Source: Microlunatus soli
Lineage (GTDB): Bacteria > Actinomycetota > Actinomycetes > Propionibacteriales > Propionibacteriaceae
Length of the DNA: 64,000 bases
NCBI RefSeq assembly: GCF_900105385.1
Contig: NZ_LT629772.1
Span: 4,526,001 to 4,590,000, forward strand
Direction of reading: 5' to 3'
The notes under the pieces were generated by a model that saw nothing but the letters and a program-made list of their open reading frames with translations, searched no databases and was not told where the DNA came from. Below, in pieces: positions 24,621-33,896 of the stretch. Position 1 is the first letter of the stretch. Every line of letters starts with the position of its first letter. The position numbers were made by a program, and so were the translations under genes.

Positions 24621-24630
24621 GAAACGCTGA

Positions 24631-25146
24631 TCAATCCCGCCCCGGCAGCGCATCCAGCAGCCAACGCGGATCGAAGCTGGCGACCAGCCCGTCGGTGTGA
24701 TCGGAGGTCACCGGACCGGCGTCGCGGTGGCCGGTCAGCGGGTCGATCAGCACGACGCCGGCGCCGGTCAGGACGTCGAGATGCCCGGCCCACGCCGGAT
24801 GTCCCCACAATGACCGGTTGACCAGCGGCACGGCGGCGATCGGTAGCCCGGCGCCGAGGGACTCGCAGAGCAGACTGAGTGGCCGGTTGTCGGCGATCCC
24901 GAGCGCCCATTTGCTGCCGGTGTTGAAGGTCAACGGCAGGACGATGACGGCGTCGGGTCGGGGCCGCTTGGGTTGATCGGGCCGACGGAACCCGCTGTCG
25001 CCGAGGTCGACGTCGGTCAGCCAGGCACGGGACGACTCGGTGACCGCATAGGCGACCTCCCAGCCACGGTCGACCGCCGCGGTGGTGAGGTCGGCGGTGC
25101 GGGCGGCCAACGGGGCGCCACAGGTCACGATGGTCAGATGGGGCAC
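24631..25146 (-). CDS. Flavoprotein domain protein (PPC decarboxylase-like fold)
   Basis: 171 residues. TIVTCGAPLAARTADLTTAA at the N terminus, PDAVIVLPLTFNTGSKWALG and a late Asn-Pro-like loop resemble the homo-oligomeric flavin-containing Cys decarboxylase fold, although the strict PASANT motif is not seen. It probably binds FMN; reaction unknown. GTG 25146 is 6 bases after TACGCT. No CoA-biosynthesis neighbours. Confidence 0.65.
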   Translation of the reverse strand: MPHLTIVTCGAPLAARTADLTTAAVDRGWEVAYAVTESSRAWLTDVDLGDSGFRRPDQPKRPRPDAVIVLPLTFNTGSKWALGIADNRPLSLLCESLGAGLPIAAVPLVNRSLWGHPAWAGHLDVLTGAGVVLIDPLTGHRDAGPVTSDHTDGLVASFDPRWLLDALPGRD

Positions 25147-25152
25147 ACCGGC

Positions 25153-25158
25153 AGCGTA
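25153..25158 (-). promoter_or_regulatory. -10 box of leaderless flavoprotein gene
   Basis: TACGCT on the minus strand, 6 bases before GTG 25146. Confidence 0.5.
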
Positions 25159-25167
25159 CGGGACGGG

Positions 25168-25881
25168 TCAGGTCGTCGGCCGCGTGCTCAGCACCTGGTC
25201 GATGATCTCGGTGACCCGGTCCGGACGAGCCAGGAACGAGGAGTGCCCGCAGTCGATCTCGAAGACCCGGCCGGCTCGGTCACTCAGCCGTCGCTGCACG
25301 GAGACAGCGGTCGCCCGGTCCGCGGTGGTGACCACGTAACTCGACGGGATCTCCTTCCAGGCAACAGAATCCGGTGATTGGCCGATCGCCGCGAGCGTCA
25401 TCGGCCGGAGATGATCAACGGCACTGTCCGGGTCCGGGCAGTCGTGGAACAGCACCTCGGCGGCCCGATCGGGTTTCATGATCACGGTGCCGTCGTCGAG
25501 CATCTCGCAGTCGGTCCGCGGGTGGATGTTGAGCGGCTCGTCGGCCGGTTCGAAACCGCCGAGGGACTCACCGAGGTCGGCCATGTACGCCGACAGATAC
25601 AGCAGTTCGCGGACAGCCGGATGGCCGGTCGCGGCCTCGGTCGCGGGGATGCCGCCGTAGGAGTGGGCGACCAGCAGCACGTCGTCGTACCGGTCGAGTG
25701 TCGTGCGAATCGCCGTCGCGTCGTCGTGCAGGTCGCCGCCGCTCGAACAGCTGGGCAGGTCGACGGTGTCGACCGCCGGCTGGGAACTGTTCCGGAGGCG
25801 ATCGACCACCTGATGCCAATGCCAGGGGGCATGCCAGGCACCGTGTACGAGGACGACGGCAGGGCGGGAGGAATCAGTCAT
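25168..25881 (-). CDS. Alpha/beta hydrolase
   Basis: 237 residues. VVLVHGAWHAPWHWHQVV (oxyanion HG), nucleophile elbow VAHSYGGIP with Ser near 83, and the late His in DCGHSSFLARPD form the triad pattern of EstA/salicylate-esterase-like hydrolases. ATG 25881 is taken because GGAG lies 7 bases before it; ATG 25893 is possible. Substrate unknown. Confidence 0.85.
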   Translation of the reverse strand: MTDSSRPAVVLVHGAWHAPWHWHQVVDRLRNSSQPAVDTVDLPSCSSGGDLHDDATAIRTTLDRYDDVLLVAHSYGGIPATEAATGHPAVRELLYLSAYMADLGESLGGFEPADEPLNIHPRTDCEMLDDGTVIMKPDRAAEVLFHDCPDPDSAVDHLRPMTLAAIGQSPDSVAWKEIPSSYVVTTADRATAVSVQRRLSDRAGRVFEIDCGHSSFLARPDRVTEIIDQVLSTRPTT

Positions 25882-25945
25882 GAGGGTCTCCATCAGCGTT
25901 GATGTCTACCCGGGTGAGTATGCCGCTCAGGCTAAGGAGAGCTGG

Positions 25946-26018
<73 letters not shown>

Positions 26019-26078
26019 GCGAGGAAGAACATTAGCAGGCTACCCGCGCCAGGAAAAATCGAGCCACCGGGGGCCGAA

Positions 26079-27611
26079 TCAGGTCTCCAGCAGGGCCATC
26101 GCCGCGCTGTGTCCGCCGAGGCCGCTGACCGCGCCGCCGCGACGGCTGCTGGAGCCGCAGAGCAGCAGTCCGGGGTGGCCGGTGTCCACACCCCACCGCC
26201 GGGCCGGAGTGTCGGCCGGCTCGTCGTCGGCGAGCCAGGGCCAGGAGAGATCGCCGTGGAAGATGTGCCCGCCGGGCATCCCGACGGACGCCTGGACATC
26301 CAGCGGAGTCATCACCTCCACGCACGGATTGCCGGCCGGATCGGAGGCGATGCAGTCGGCCAGTGGCTCGGCCAACACCGACTCCAGGCTGGCCAGGGCA
26401 GCGGCCGCGGCCCGATCACGCATCCCGTCGGGATCGGCGACGAACAGCGACGCCGGCGCGTGCAGCCCGAAGAGGGTCAGGGTGTGCCAGCCGTCCTTGA
26501 TCAACTCGGCAGCCAGGATGCTGGGATCGGTCAACGTGTGGCAGTACACCTCGCAGGGGAACGGATCGGGGAGCCTGCCGGCGGTCGCCGCCTGGTGGGC
26601 GGCGAGCAACTCGCGGTAACCCTGATGCAGGTGCAGGGTGCCGGCGAATGCCGTCCGGGGGTCGAGACCGGATCGCAGCCGGGGTAGCCGACGCAACACG
26701 ATGTTGATCTTGAGCTGGTTACCGACCGGCTTCGGTGCTGTCGGTGTCTCGCCGAGCAGCTTCCGTAGCGTCCAGTCCGCGCAGTTGGCCAACACGTACG
26801 GCGCCTGTCCCCGCCGGCCGTCGGCCGTGTCGATCTGCCAGTGATCATCAACCCGCCGCAGGTCGGTGACGCGTGCGTCGGTGATCAACGCCGCGCCGGC
26901 ATCGCGGGCGGACCGTTCCAGGGCTGCGGCGACGGCACCCATCCCTCCGACCGGCACCTTCCACTCGCCGGTGCCGTTGCCGATCACGTGATAGAGGAAG
27001 CAACGGTTCTGCACCAGGCTCCGATCATGCACGCCGGCCTCGGTGCCGATCAGGGCGTCGGTCAGCAGGGTGCCCCGTACGGTGTCGTCGACGAACCGGT
27101 CGACCACCAGGTCGCCGATCGGTCGTTCGGCCAGCGCCGACATCAGCTCCTCGCCGATTCGCTCCCGGATCTGCTGCGCCCGGGGCAGTGGCTCGGTCAG
27201 CGTCGGTGCGACCGTCGTCGCGACCCGACCAAGATCATCATGAAACCGCTGCCAGGCTTCGTATTCGCCCTTGCCGCCGGTCAGTTCGGCAAACGATGCC
27301 GCAGTCGCCGAGCCCTCGGGACGTTCGACCAGCAGGCCATGATCAGCGACCGGCGTGTAGCACCCGACGGACCGCGATCGCAACTCCAGCTGCAGATCGA
27401 GATCGGAGATGATCTTGTCCGGCAGCAGCGACACCAGGTAGGAGAAGCGGGACAGCCGGGCCCCGACACCGGGGAAGATCGGCTCGCCGGCCACCGCGCC
27501 ACCGAACCGATCACGGGCCTCCAACACGGTCACCGACCGCCCGGCCCGCGCCAGATAGCCGGCCGCCACCAGCCCGTTGTGCCCGCCTCCGATGATCACG
27601 ACATCGCTCAC
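26079..27611 (-). CDS. Phytoene-desaturase-like FAD-dependent oxidoreductase
   Basis: 510 residues from GTG 27611. The N-terminal dinucleotide motif IIGGGHNGLVAAGYLARAG with VLEARDRFGG is typical of the CrtI/NAD(P)-FAD amine-oxidase superfamily; C-terminal PGLLLCGSSSRRGGAVSGLGGH is the second FAD contact. VPVGGMGAVAAALERSA matches the carotenoid-oxidoreductase-like subgroup. No phytoene synthase or other carotenoid gene is nearby, so the substrate is open. The start region adjoins a very long hairpin. Confidence 0.8.
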   Translation of the reverse strand: MSDVVIIGGGHNGLVAAGYLARAGRSVTVLEARDRFGGAVAGEPIFPGVGARLSRFSYLVSLLPDKIISDLDLQLELRSRSVGCYTPVADHGLLVERPEGSATAASFAELTGGKGEYEAWQRFHDDLGRVATTVAPTLTEPLPRAQQIRERIGEELMSALAERPIGDLVVDRFVDDTVRGTLLTDALIGTEAGVHDRSLVQNRCFLYHVIGNGTGEWKVPVGGMGAVAAALERSARDAGAALITDARVTDLRRVDDHWQIDTADGRRGQAPYVLANCADWTLRKLLGETPTAPKPVGNQLKINIVLRRLPRLRSGLDPRTAFAGTLHLHQGYRELLAAHQAATAGRLPDPFPCEVYCHTLTDPSILAAELIKDGWHTLTLFGLHAPASLFVADPDGMRDRAAAAALASLESVLAEPLADCIASDPAGNPCVEVMTPLDVQASVGMPGGHIFHGDLSWPWLADDEPADTPARRWGVDTGHPGLLLCGSSSRRGGAVSGLGGHSAAMALLET

Positions 27612-27619
27612 ATCCCCAT

Positions 27620-27717
27620 CCAACCACCCCACCCACCCCCGCCGACCCGTCAGTTTCTCCCCGACACACGCCGTAAACCGGGGAGGAACTGACGGGTCGG
27701 CGGGTGGTGGGGTGGTG
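27620..27717. repeat. Long hairpin between divergent genes
   Basis: Arms of about 40 bases (27620-27663 and 27679-27717), nearly complementary with a few differences, sharing GCCGACCCGTCAGTT and CCCCG; loop 15 bases. It fills most of the 132 bases between the start codons. Confidence 0.8.
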
Positions 27718-27743
27718 AACCTGGCGAGGGCCATACTGGCGAG

Positions 27744-28226
27744 ATGTCTCTGGGGCCGATTTCGTTTCTGTTCGCGATGCCGATGGTGTTGGTGGCAGTG
27801 GGAATCGTCGCGGTGGTGGTCCGGATGTCCCGCAACCCGGGTCGTCAGCCGCTGGCTCCTGGCAGTCCCGCCGCAGCGGGCAACGGGCAGTGGAACGCCC
27901 ACGTCCGCCGCGACGGTCACCTCGATCCGTTGGCCGGGTTCGGCGTCCTCACCCTGAGCGGTGGAATGCTCAGCTTCACCCCCGACGACGAACCGGCTGG
28001 TGGCTGGTCCTACCCGTCGGTCTCGTTCGGTGTCTGGTCCAACGCGATGGTGTCCAACAGCGACATCTCGCTGGATTCGCAAGGCACCGGCAAGCTGCAG
28101 CTGACGGTCAGCCACGAACGGATCAACCGGCTCTCCCGGAACACCTTCAAGACCTTCCGCGAACGGGACACCTCCGGCGAGTTCATCCAGGCGATGGCCG
28201 TGGCCGGCGCCACCGTCCTCGGCTGA
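27744..28226 (+). CDS. Unknown membrane-anchored protein
   Basis: 160 residues. One N-terminal membrane span (residues about 8-28) followed by a soluble domain with DGHLDPLAGFGVLTLSGGML and SYPSVSFGVWSN, probably a beta-rich PH-like fold facing the cytoplasm. I do not recognise a named family. CATACT lies 6 bases before the ATG, suggesting a leaderless start just outside the long hairpin. Convergent with gatD, 3 bases apart. Confidence 0.65.
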   Translation: MSLGPISFLFAMPMVLVAVGIVAVVVRMSRNPGRQPLAPGSPAAAGNGQWNAHVRRDGHLDPLAGFGVLTLSGGMLSFTPDDEPAGGWSYPSVSFGVWSNAMVSNSDISLDSQGTGKLQLTVSHERINRLSRNTFKTFRERDTSGEFIQAMAVAGATVLG

Positions 28227-28229
28227 CAG

Positions 28230-28967
28230 TCAGCGGCGCGCGGCGGCGATGCGTTGCCGACGGAGCTCGGCGATCTCCGGTCGGTCGATCGCCGGCAGTT
28301 CGGTCTTCAGGGCCAACTCGAGGACGTGATCGGCCAGCGCCGGGTTGCGGGCCAGGGCGGGGCCGTGCGGATAGATCGCCAGCACGTTGCCGTTCTGGGC
28401 GCCGTCGGTGCCGTCGTTGCAGTTGCCGATGCCGACCTCGACCCGGGTGACCGGCTGAGCGTCGGGCCCGAGCCGGGTGTAGCCGCCGTGGTTCTCGAAG
28501 CCGGTCAGCCACTGCTCGTCACCGTCATGGCCGATCCAGCGGCCGAGCAACTCGCCGACCGCCCGGACCGGGCCGCGGGTGGTGGTCACGTCGAGCAGCC
28601 CGAGCCCTTCGGTGACGGCGTCGTTGTCCCCGACGGTGAAGGACTTCCCGAGGATCTGATAGCCGGCGCAGACGGCGAACACGGCGGCCCCACGGTCCAC
28701 CGCACGGTAGATGGTGCCGTCGGCCTTGAGCGCCTTGACCGCGGAGATCTGGGCGGCGTCCTCGCCGCCGCCGAGCAGATAGACATCACCGTCGGTGGGC
28801 AGCGGATCGCCCGGCTCGACCACACTGAGCACCGGGTCGTAGCCGCGCCAGGCGAGCCGGCGGACCAGCACGGTGGCATTCCCACGGTCGCCGTAGATGC
28901 CGAGCAACGACTGATACAGCAGGACGACGTGGACCCGCTTGCCACCGCCGAAACCGGACGCGTTCAT
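28230..28967 (-). CDS. gatD: Lipid II isoglutaminyl synthase, glutamine amidotransferase subunit
   Basis: 245 residues. Class I amidotransferase domain: nucleophile Cys100 in FAVCAGYQILG and His in AIYPHGPAL. It releases ammonia from glutamine for MurT, which amidates the alpha-carboxyl of D-Glu in lipid II. LYQSLLGIYGDRGNATVL at the N terminus is typical of GatD/CobB-CobQ-like members. It overlaps murT by the ATGA tetranucleotide, so the subunits are probably made together. Confidence 0.92.
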   Translation of the reverse strand: MNASGFGGGKRVHVVLLYQSLLGIYGDRGNATVLVRRLAWRGYDPVLSVVEPGDPLPTDGDVYLLGGGEDAAQISAVKALKADGTIYRAVDRGAAVFAVCAGYQILGKSFTVGDNDAVTEGLGLLDVTTTRGPVRAVGELLGRWIGHDGDEQWLTGFENHGGYTRLGPDAQPVTRVEVGIGNCNDGTDGAQNGNVLAIYPHGPALARNPALADHVLELALKTELPAIDRPEIAELRRQRIAAARR

Positions 28968-30289
28968 GCCAGTCCTCCCATCTTGCGCAGTCGCTGGAAC
29001 GGCGTGTACGTCGCCACGATGTCGACCGGTTCGGTGTGCCCGAGCACCGCATCGGACAACTCGGGTACGCAGCGGTGCTCGACCTCGGCATAGCCCAGCC
29101 GGACGGCCAGGTCCTGGGCCCGCGGGCCGGTGGCGATCACCCGCCGGCCGGCCAACTGCTCGTACTCCACATCCCACAGCCAGGACACGTCCCGGCCGTC
29201 GGCGGCAGCCGAATCGATGGCCAGGATCACCGTGTCGGTCTGCACCAGCGGCAGCGCCTCGGCCCAGCCGGCCGGGTTCTTGGCCAGCAGCAGCCGGGCG
29301 CTGGTCGAACCGAAGTGTGCGGTGCCGAACCGGCCGGCCGGAGAGGTGACCGTCTGCATGCCCGGGATCGCCGTCTCCGGGTCGATGCCGAGCAGCCCGG
29401 CTGCCGCCAGCGCGCAGGCCGCATTGCTGATGTTGAACTTGCCCGGCACCTGCAGCTGCGGATCCCAGGTCCGGCCGTCGGGGGAGACGATCTTGTCCTC
29501 GACCACCCGATAGTCGGCCGCCGGTTCGGCCAGGCCACAGTCCGCGCAATACCAGGCCAATCCGCCGTCGGCGTCCCGGCGGCGCAGCGCACCGCCGCAT
29601 TCGGGGCAGAGTACGGCGTCCTGCAGCCAGCTGCTCGCGGTGTCGACCCAGACCGTACGGCGTGCCTTCTGCGCTGCCCAGACGACCAGCGGCTCGTCGG
29701 CGTTGGCGACCACCACCGGTCCGTCGTCACCGGCCTCGATCAGCGCATTGCGCCAGGCCCGGGCCAGGGCCTTGATCTCGTGATGGCGGTCCAGCTGATC
29801 CCGGCTGAAGTTGAGCAGCACCAGCACTTCCGGCCGACCGACCCGGACGACGTCGGCCACCACCCGCTCGTCGGTCTCCAGGATCGCGATCCCGGCATCG
29901 GGTTTGGTGGACAGCGCGGCGGTGATCCCGCTGTGCAGGTTGGCGCCGTCGGCGTTGTGCACCAACTGCGCATCGGGGGTCGGATCGGCGCCGAGTGCGT
30001 TGCGGACCGAGGCTGCCAGCAGGTGAGTGGTGGTGGTCTTGCCGTTGGTGCCGGACACCATCGCGATCCGCCGGTCGGCGAGCAGCTTGGCCATCGACTC
30101 CGGGTCGACCTTGAGCATCACCTGGCCGCGGATGGCGGTGCCGGTGCCGCGACCGGACAGCCGGGAGGCCTTGGACGCCATCCGGCCGGCCAGGGTCGCC
30201 GCCGCGAGGCGCAGACGGGGGACGAGGCTGAGCTGACTACTCCGGCGGGAGACCGGCAGCAGCCCGCGGGTGGTATCCGATGACGGCAT
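28964..30289 (-). CDS. murT: Lipid II isoglutaminyl synthase, MurT ligase subunit
   Basis: 441 residues from ATG 30289; ATG 30298 and GTG 30304 are alternatives. Mur-ligase ATP loop VSGTNGKTTTTHLLAA, LETDERVV, LNFSRDQLDRHHE, an inserted zinc ribbon (CPECGGA then YCADCG) near residues 225-248, and the DUF1727 C-terminal domain (DVSWLWDVEYEQL). Activates the D-Glu carboxyl of lipid II and partners with GatD. Divergent from glpD. Confidence 0.93.
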   Translation of the reverse strand: MPSSDTTRGLLPVSRRSSQLSLVPRLRLAAATLAGRMASKASRLSGRGTGTAIRGQVMLKVDPESMAKLLADRRIAMVSGTNGKTTTTHLLAASVRNALGADPTPDAQLVHNADGANLHSGITAALSTKPDAGIAILETDERVVADVVRVGRPEVLVLLNFSRDQLDRHHEIKALARAWRNALIEAGDDGPVVVANADEPLVVWAAQKARRTVWVDTASSWLQDAVLCPECGGALRRRDADGGLAWYCADCGLAEPAADYRVVEDKIVSPDGRTWDPQLQVPGKFNISNAACALAAAGLLGIDPETAIPGMQTVTSPAGRFGTAHFGSTSARLLLAKNPAGWAEALPLVQTDTVILAIDSAAADGRDVSWLWDVEYEQLAGRRVIATGPRAQDLAVRLGYAEVEHRCVPELSDAVLGHTEPVDIVATYTPFQRLRKMGGLA

Positions 30290-30386
30290 GCCGCCCATTG
30301 TCACCTATCGGCCCGCCCAGACCCGAAACGCCGTTCGGCGATCGGTAGGCTGATGTATCCAGCTGCGGGCAGCAGACGAGCTCGAC

Positions 30387-30392
30387 GGAGGA
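30387..30392 (+). promoter_or_regulatory. Ribosome binding site of glpD
   Basis: GGAGGA, two bases before ATG 30395 counted from its last base; with TAGGCT further upstream (about 30346) this gene has a conventional leader. Confidence 0.5.
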
Positions 30393-30394
30393 AC

Positions 30395-32155
30395 ATGATC
30401 GACAGCAGGTTGACCGGCGACTCCCGGGCGGCCGCCCTGCAGCGACTGCGGGACAGCAATCGGCCGAACCAGGAGCTCGACATCCTGGTGATCGGCGGCG
30501 GGGTGACCGGTGCCGGCATCGCGCTGGACGCGGCGACCCGCGGGCTGAACACCGCCGTGGTGGAAGCGCAGGACTGGGCATCGGGGACGTCCAGCAAGTC
30601 CAGCAAGCTGATCCACGGCGGGCTGCGTTACCTGCAGATGTTCGACTTCAAGCTGGTGCACGAGGCGCTGGTCGAACGCGGCCTGCTGCTCAGCCAGCTC
30701 GCGCCGCACCTGGTCAAGCCGGTGCCGTTCCTCTATCCGTTGCACAACAGGGTGATCGAACGCGCCTACGTCGAGGCCGGCATCTCGCTGTACGACGGGC
30801 TGGCCAGCATCAGCCGCGGCACCAAGGTGCGCGGCCAGCGTCGCCGCGCCCTGCCCTGGCACAGCTATGTCAGTCACCGCAGGCTGATGCAGCGGTTCCC
30901 GGGTCTGGACCCGAAGGCGGCGGTCGGGGCGATCCAGTACTGGGACGCTTCGGTCGACGACGCCCGGTTCGTCGCCGACCTGGTCCGCACCGCGCAGGCC
31001 TACGGTGCCCATCCGGCCAGCCGCACCCAGGTCTCGGAGTTGATCAAGGACGGCGACCGAGTGGTCGGCGCGACGCTGGTCGACCTGGAGACCGGCGACT
31101 CCTTCGACGCCCGGGCGACCACGGTGATCAACGCCACCGGTGTCTGGACCGACAAGATCGAAAAACTCACCGACGGACCGGGAAGCCTGCACGTGTTGGC
31201 TTCCAAGGGCGTGCACATCGTCGTGCCCCGGGATCGGATCGACGGCAAGGTCGGGCTGATCCTGCAGACCGCGACCAGTGTGCTGTTCATCATCCCGTGG
31301 TCGCGGTACTGGATCATCGGCACCACCGACACCCCGTGGAAGGAGGACGTCGCCCGGCCGGTGGCGACCTCGTCCGACATCGATTACGTGCTGGACCAGG
31401 CCAACGCGGTACTGGCTCGGCCGATCTCGCGGGCCGACATCGTCGGACACTACGCCGGACTGCGGCCGCTGCTGCAGCCGGTTGCCGACGCCAAGGGCAC
31501 CTCGGCCAAGATCTCCCGCGAGCACACCGTCGCCGAACCCGAACCGGGAATGGTGTCGATCGCCGGCGGCAAGTTCACCACCTATCGCGTGATGGCCAAG
31601 GACGCCGTCGACTTCGCGTTGGGTGATCGGGCCGAGCGACTGCCGTCGGTGACGGCAGGAGTGCCGCTGGTCGGCGCGGTCGGCTATCCCGGTGCCCGGG
31701 AACACACCCGGACCCTGGCCAAACGACACGGCTGGGACGACTGGCGGATCTCCCACCTGCTGCACCGCTACGGGGCCGAGATCATCCAGATCGCCCAGCT
31801 CTGCACCGATGACCCGTCGATGGCCCGTCCACTGCAGCAGGCACCGGCCTATCTGCGGGCCGAAATCGCCTTCGCCGTCAGCCACGAGGGTGCGCTGCAT
31901 CTGGACGACATCATGGCTCGCCGGACCCGGATCGTCTACGAGGTGCCGCAGCAGGGCGTTGCCGCACTGGACGAGGTCGCCGACCTGGTGGCACCGTTGC
32001 TGGGCTGGACCGAGGAACAGAAGGCGACCGAGATCGCCGCCTACCGGGCCTGGACCGATGCCGAGCTGCAGGCGATCGAGCAGCCAGATGATCATGAAGC
32101 CGCCGCGGTCCGCGCGGCGGTGGACGAGCTGCTGCCGATGATCACCACCGGCTGA
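30395..32155 (+). CDS. glpD: FAD-dependent glycerol-3-phosphate dehydrogenase
   Basis: 586 residues. Oxidises glycerol 3-phosphate to dihydroxyacetone phosphate at the membrane, passing electrons to quinone. VIGGGVTGAGIALDAATRG (FAD), SSKSSKLIHGGLRYL, the substrate block GIIGTTDTPW-like segment (YWIIGTTDTPWKED), GLRPLL and AGGKFTTYR are diagnostic; the C-terminal helical domain (residues 410-570) is complete. No glpF or glpK next to it. Confidence 0.95.
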   Translation: MIDSRLTGDSRAAALQRLRDSNRPNQELDILVIGGGVTGAGIALDAATRGLNTAVVEAQDWASGTSSKSSKLIHGGLRYLQMFDFKLVHEALVERGLLLSQLAPHLVKPVPFLYPLHNRVIERAYVEAGISLYDGLASISRGTKVRGQRRRALPWHSYVSHRRLMQRFPGLDPKAAVGAIQYWDASVDDARFVADLVRTAQAYGAHPASRTQVSELIKDGDRVVGATLVDLETGDSFDARATTVINATGVWTDKIEKLTDGPGSLHVLASKGVHIVVPRDRIDGKVGLILQTATSVLFIIPWSRYWIIGTTDTPWKEDVARPVATSSDIDYVLDQANAVLARPISRADIVGHYAGLRPLLQPVADAKGTSAKISREHTVAEPEPGMVSIAGGKFTTYRVMAKDAVDFALGDRAERLPSVTAGVPLVGAVGYPGAREHTRTLAKRHGWDDWRISHLLHRYGAEIIQIAQLCTDDPSMARPLQQAPAYLRAEIAFAVSHEGALHLDDIMARRTRIVYEVPQQGVAALDEVADLVAPLLGWTEEQKATEIAAYRAWTDAELQAIEQPDDHEAAAVRAAVDELLPMITTG

Positions 32156-32160
32156 CTCGG

Positions 32161-33381
32161 TCAGCGCTGCAGCCGACGCGCCCGCGACCGCAGGTAGTCA
32201 CGCTCGGCGATCGAATCGGTCCGCTTCGACGCCTCCAGGTACGCCTCCCGCGCCGAGCTCCGACCGGCCCGCTCCAGCAGGTGGGCGTGGACCGCCAGCC
32301 GCCGATGATCATCGGATGGCAGCCGGTCGCCGAGCTCGTCGACGATCCGCAGCCCGACCTCCGGTCCGCCGACCATCGCTGCCGCAACCGCACGGTTCAG
32401 GGTGACCACCGGATTGTCGGTCAGCCGCTCCAAGATCCCATACAGGGCAAGGATCTCCGACCAGTCGGTCAGCGCCGCACTCGCCGCCTCGGCATGGAGG
32501 GCGGCGATCGAGGCCTGGATCAGGTACGGGCTGGGCGGCCGACCCGGCAGAGTCCGTCGCAGCAGTGCGGTGCCGCGGTCGATCTTGGACCTGTCCCACA
32601 GCGTACGGTCCTGCTCGTCCAGCGGGACCATCCGGCCATGATCATCGAGCCGGGCCGACCGGCGGGCGTCGGTCAACAACATCAACGCCAACAGGCCCGC
32701 GGTCTCGCCATGATCGGGAAGCGCCCGATGCACGCCCTCGGTGAGCCGGATCGCCTCCCGGGCCAGATCGACGTCGTAGAGCGACTCACCGCTGCTGGCA
32801 GTGTGTGCCTCGGTGAACATCAGATACAGCACCGTCAACACCGGGTCCAGACGCGCCGTCGGATCGGTGACGGCGGGGAAGCCGGCCGTGTTGTCGCGAA
32901 TCTTCGCCTTGGCCCGGCTGATCCGTTGCGCGATCGTGGCCTCGGGCAACAGGTAGCCGCGAGCGATCTGCGCGGTGCTCAGCCCGCCGACCGCGCGCAG
33001 CGTCAACGCCACCTGAGCAGAGCGGGGCAGACCCGGATGGCAGCACAACATCAACACCTGCAGGCTGTCGTCATGCCGTCCCGCCTGTTCGTCGAAGGCC
33101 TGCTCGGCCAGCGGATGAGCCAGCCGGGCGTCGGTCAGTTCGCGTTCCCGACGGCGGGCGTCGCTGCGCAGCCGGTCGATCAGCCGGCGCCGGGCGGCAG
33201 TGGTCAGCCAGCCGATCGGGCTGTCCGGCAGACCGTCGCGCTGCCATTGCTCGTGGGTGGCGAGCATCGCCTCGGAGACGGCGTCCTCGCACAGGTCGAA
33301 CTGACCACTGCCGTAGCGCCGCAGCAACAGGCCGAGGACCTGCGGCGCGGCGTCGCGCAGCAGGTCCTCCAGCTCGTTCAC
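32161..33381 (-). CDS. ECF42-type RNA polymerase sigma factor
   Basis: 406 residues from a GTG. Sigma region 2 (DLCEDAVSEAMLATHEQW, PIGWLTTAARRRLIDRLR) and region 4 (QVALTLRAVGGLSTAQIARG, TIAQRISRAKAKI) occupy the first 180 residues. A roughly 220-residue helical TPR-like extension follows (LTVLYLMFTEAHTASSG, NPVVTLNRAVA), the hallmark of ECF42, which lacks a classical anti-sigma factor. The DGPF/YCII-type gene 8 bases upstream on the same strand is its characteristic partner. Confidence 0.92.
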   Translation of the reverse strand: MNELEDLLRDAAPQVLGLLLRRYGSGQFDLCEDAVSEAMLATHEQWQRDGLPDSPIGWLTTAARRRLIDRLRSDARRRERELTDARLAHPLAEQAFDEQAGRHDDSLQVLMLCCHPGLPRSAQVALTLRAVGGLSTAQIARGYLLPEATIAQRISRAKAKIRDNTAGFPAVTDPTARLDPVLTVLYLMFTEAHTASSGESLYDVDLAREAIRLTEGVHRALPDHGETAGLLALMLLTDARRSARLDDHGRMVPLDEQDRTLWDRSKIDRGTALLRRTLPGRPPSPYLIQASIAALHAEAASAALTDWSEILALYGILERLTDNPVVTLNRAVAAAMVGGPEVGLRIVDELGDRLPSDDHRRLAVHAHLLERAGRSSAREAYLEASKRTDSIAERDYLRSRARRLQR

Positions 33382-33388
33382 CGGCTGC

Positions 33389-33757
33389 TCACAGCGGCTC
33401 GCCGCCGGAGAACATCACCGGCCGGATCTCCAGCGCCAGTCCGTCGATCTGGGCGTCCGGGATCTGTTGGGCGAGTTCGATCGCGCGTTCCTTGGACTCG
33501 ACGTCGAGCAGGTAGTAGCCGCCCATGAATTCCTTGCTCTCCGCATACGGTCCATCGGTCACCTCCGGTTTGCCGTTGCGGGCCCGGACGGTGGTGGTCT
33601 GGCTCGGGTCGCCGAGCGCGTTGGTGCTCAGCATCTCGCCGGACGCCGTGGTGTCGGCCATGAACTTCTGATGGCCGTCCATGATCAGCTTCTGCTGATC
33701 GTCATCCAGACCTTCGAGCACGGTCGGGTCGACCTGCATCAGGATCAGGTACTTCAT
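33389..33757 (-). CDS. DGPF/YCII-family protein, ECF42 partner
   Basis: 122 residues from ATG 33757 with AGAGGAAA upstream. MKYLILMQV at the N terminus and EVTDGPYAESKEFMGGYYLL (the DGPF-type motif, here DGPY) identify it. These proteins are genetically tied to ECF42 sigma factors, whose activity is thought to depend on the sigma's C-terminal extension; their biochemical role is unclear. First gene of the two-gene unit. Confidence 0.9.
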   Translation of the reverse strand: MKYLILMQVDPTVLEGLDDDQQKLIMDGHQKFMADTTASGEMLSTNALGDPSQTTTVRARNGKPEVTDGPYAESKEFMGGYYLLDVESKERAIELAQQIPDAQIDGLALEIRPVMFSGGEPL

Positions 33758-33851
33758 CGCGCGTTTCCTCTCCACTGGTGACCGCTGGTGCGGTCGCTCG
33801 CCCTGTGGTCGGCACCGGGAACGCGTTCTCGACAGAGTTGCCCGACGAATT

Positions 33852-33888
33852 CCCTTCGACAGGCTCAGGGACCTTCGACAGGCTGCGG
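33852..33888. repeat. Two tandem copies of the CCTTCGACAGGCT repeat
   Basis: CCTTCGACAGGCTCAGG and CCTTCGACAGGCTGCGG, direct, 19-20 bases apart, in the gap between the DGPF gene and the oxidoreductase operon end. Confidence 0.7.
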
Positions 33889-33896
33889 TGGCTGGG

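Noticed and set aside
26079..27611. Carotenoid biosynthesis cluster
   Set aside because: Only one desaturase-like enzyme; no crtB, crtE or cyclase nearby.
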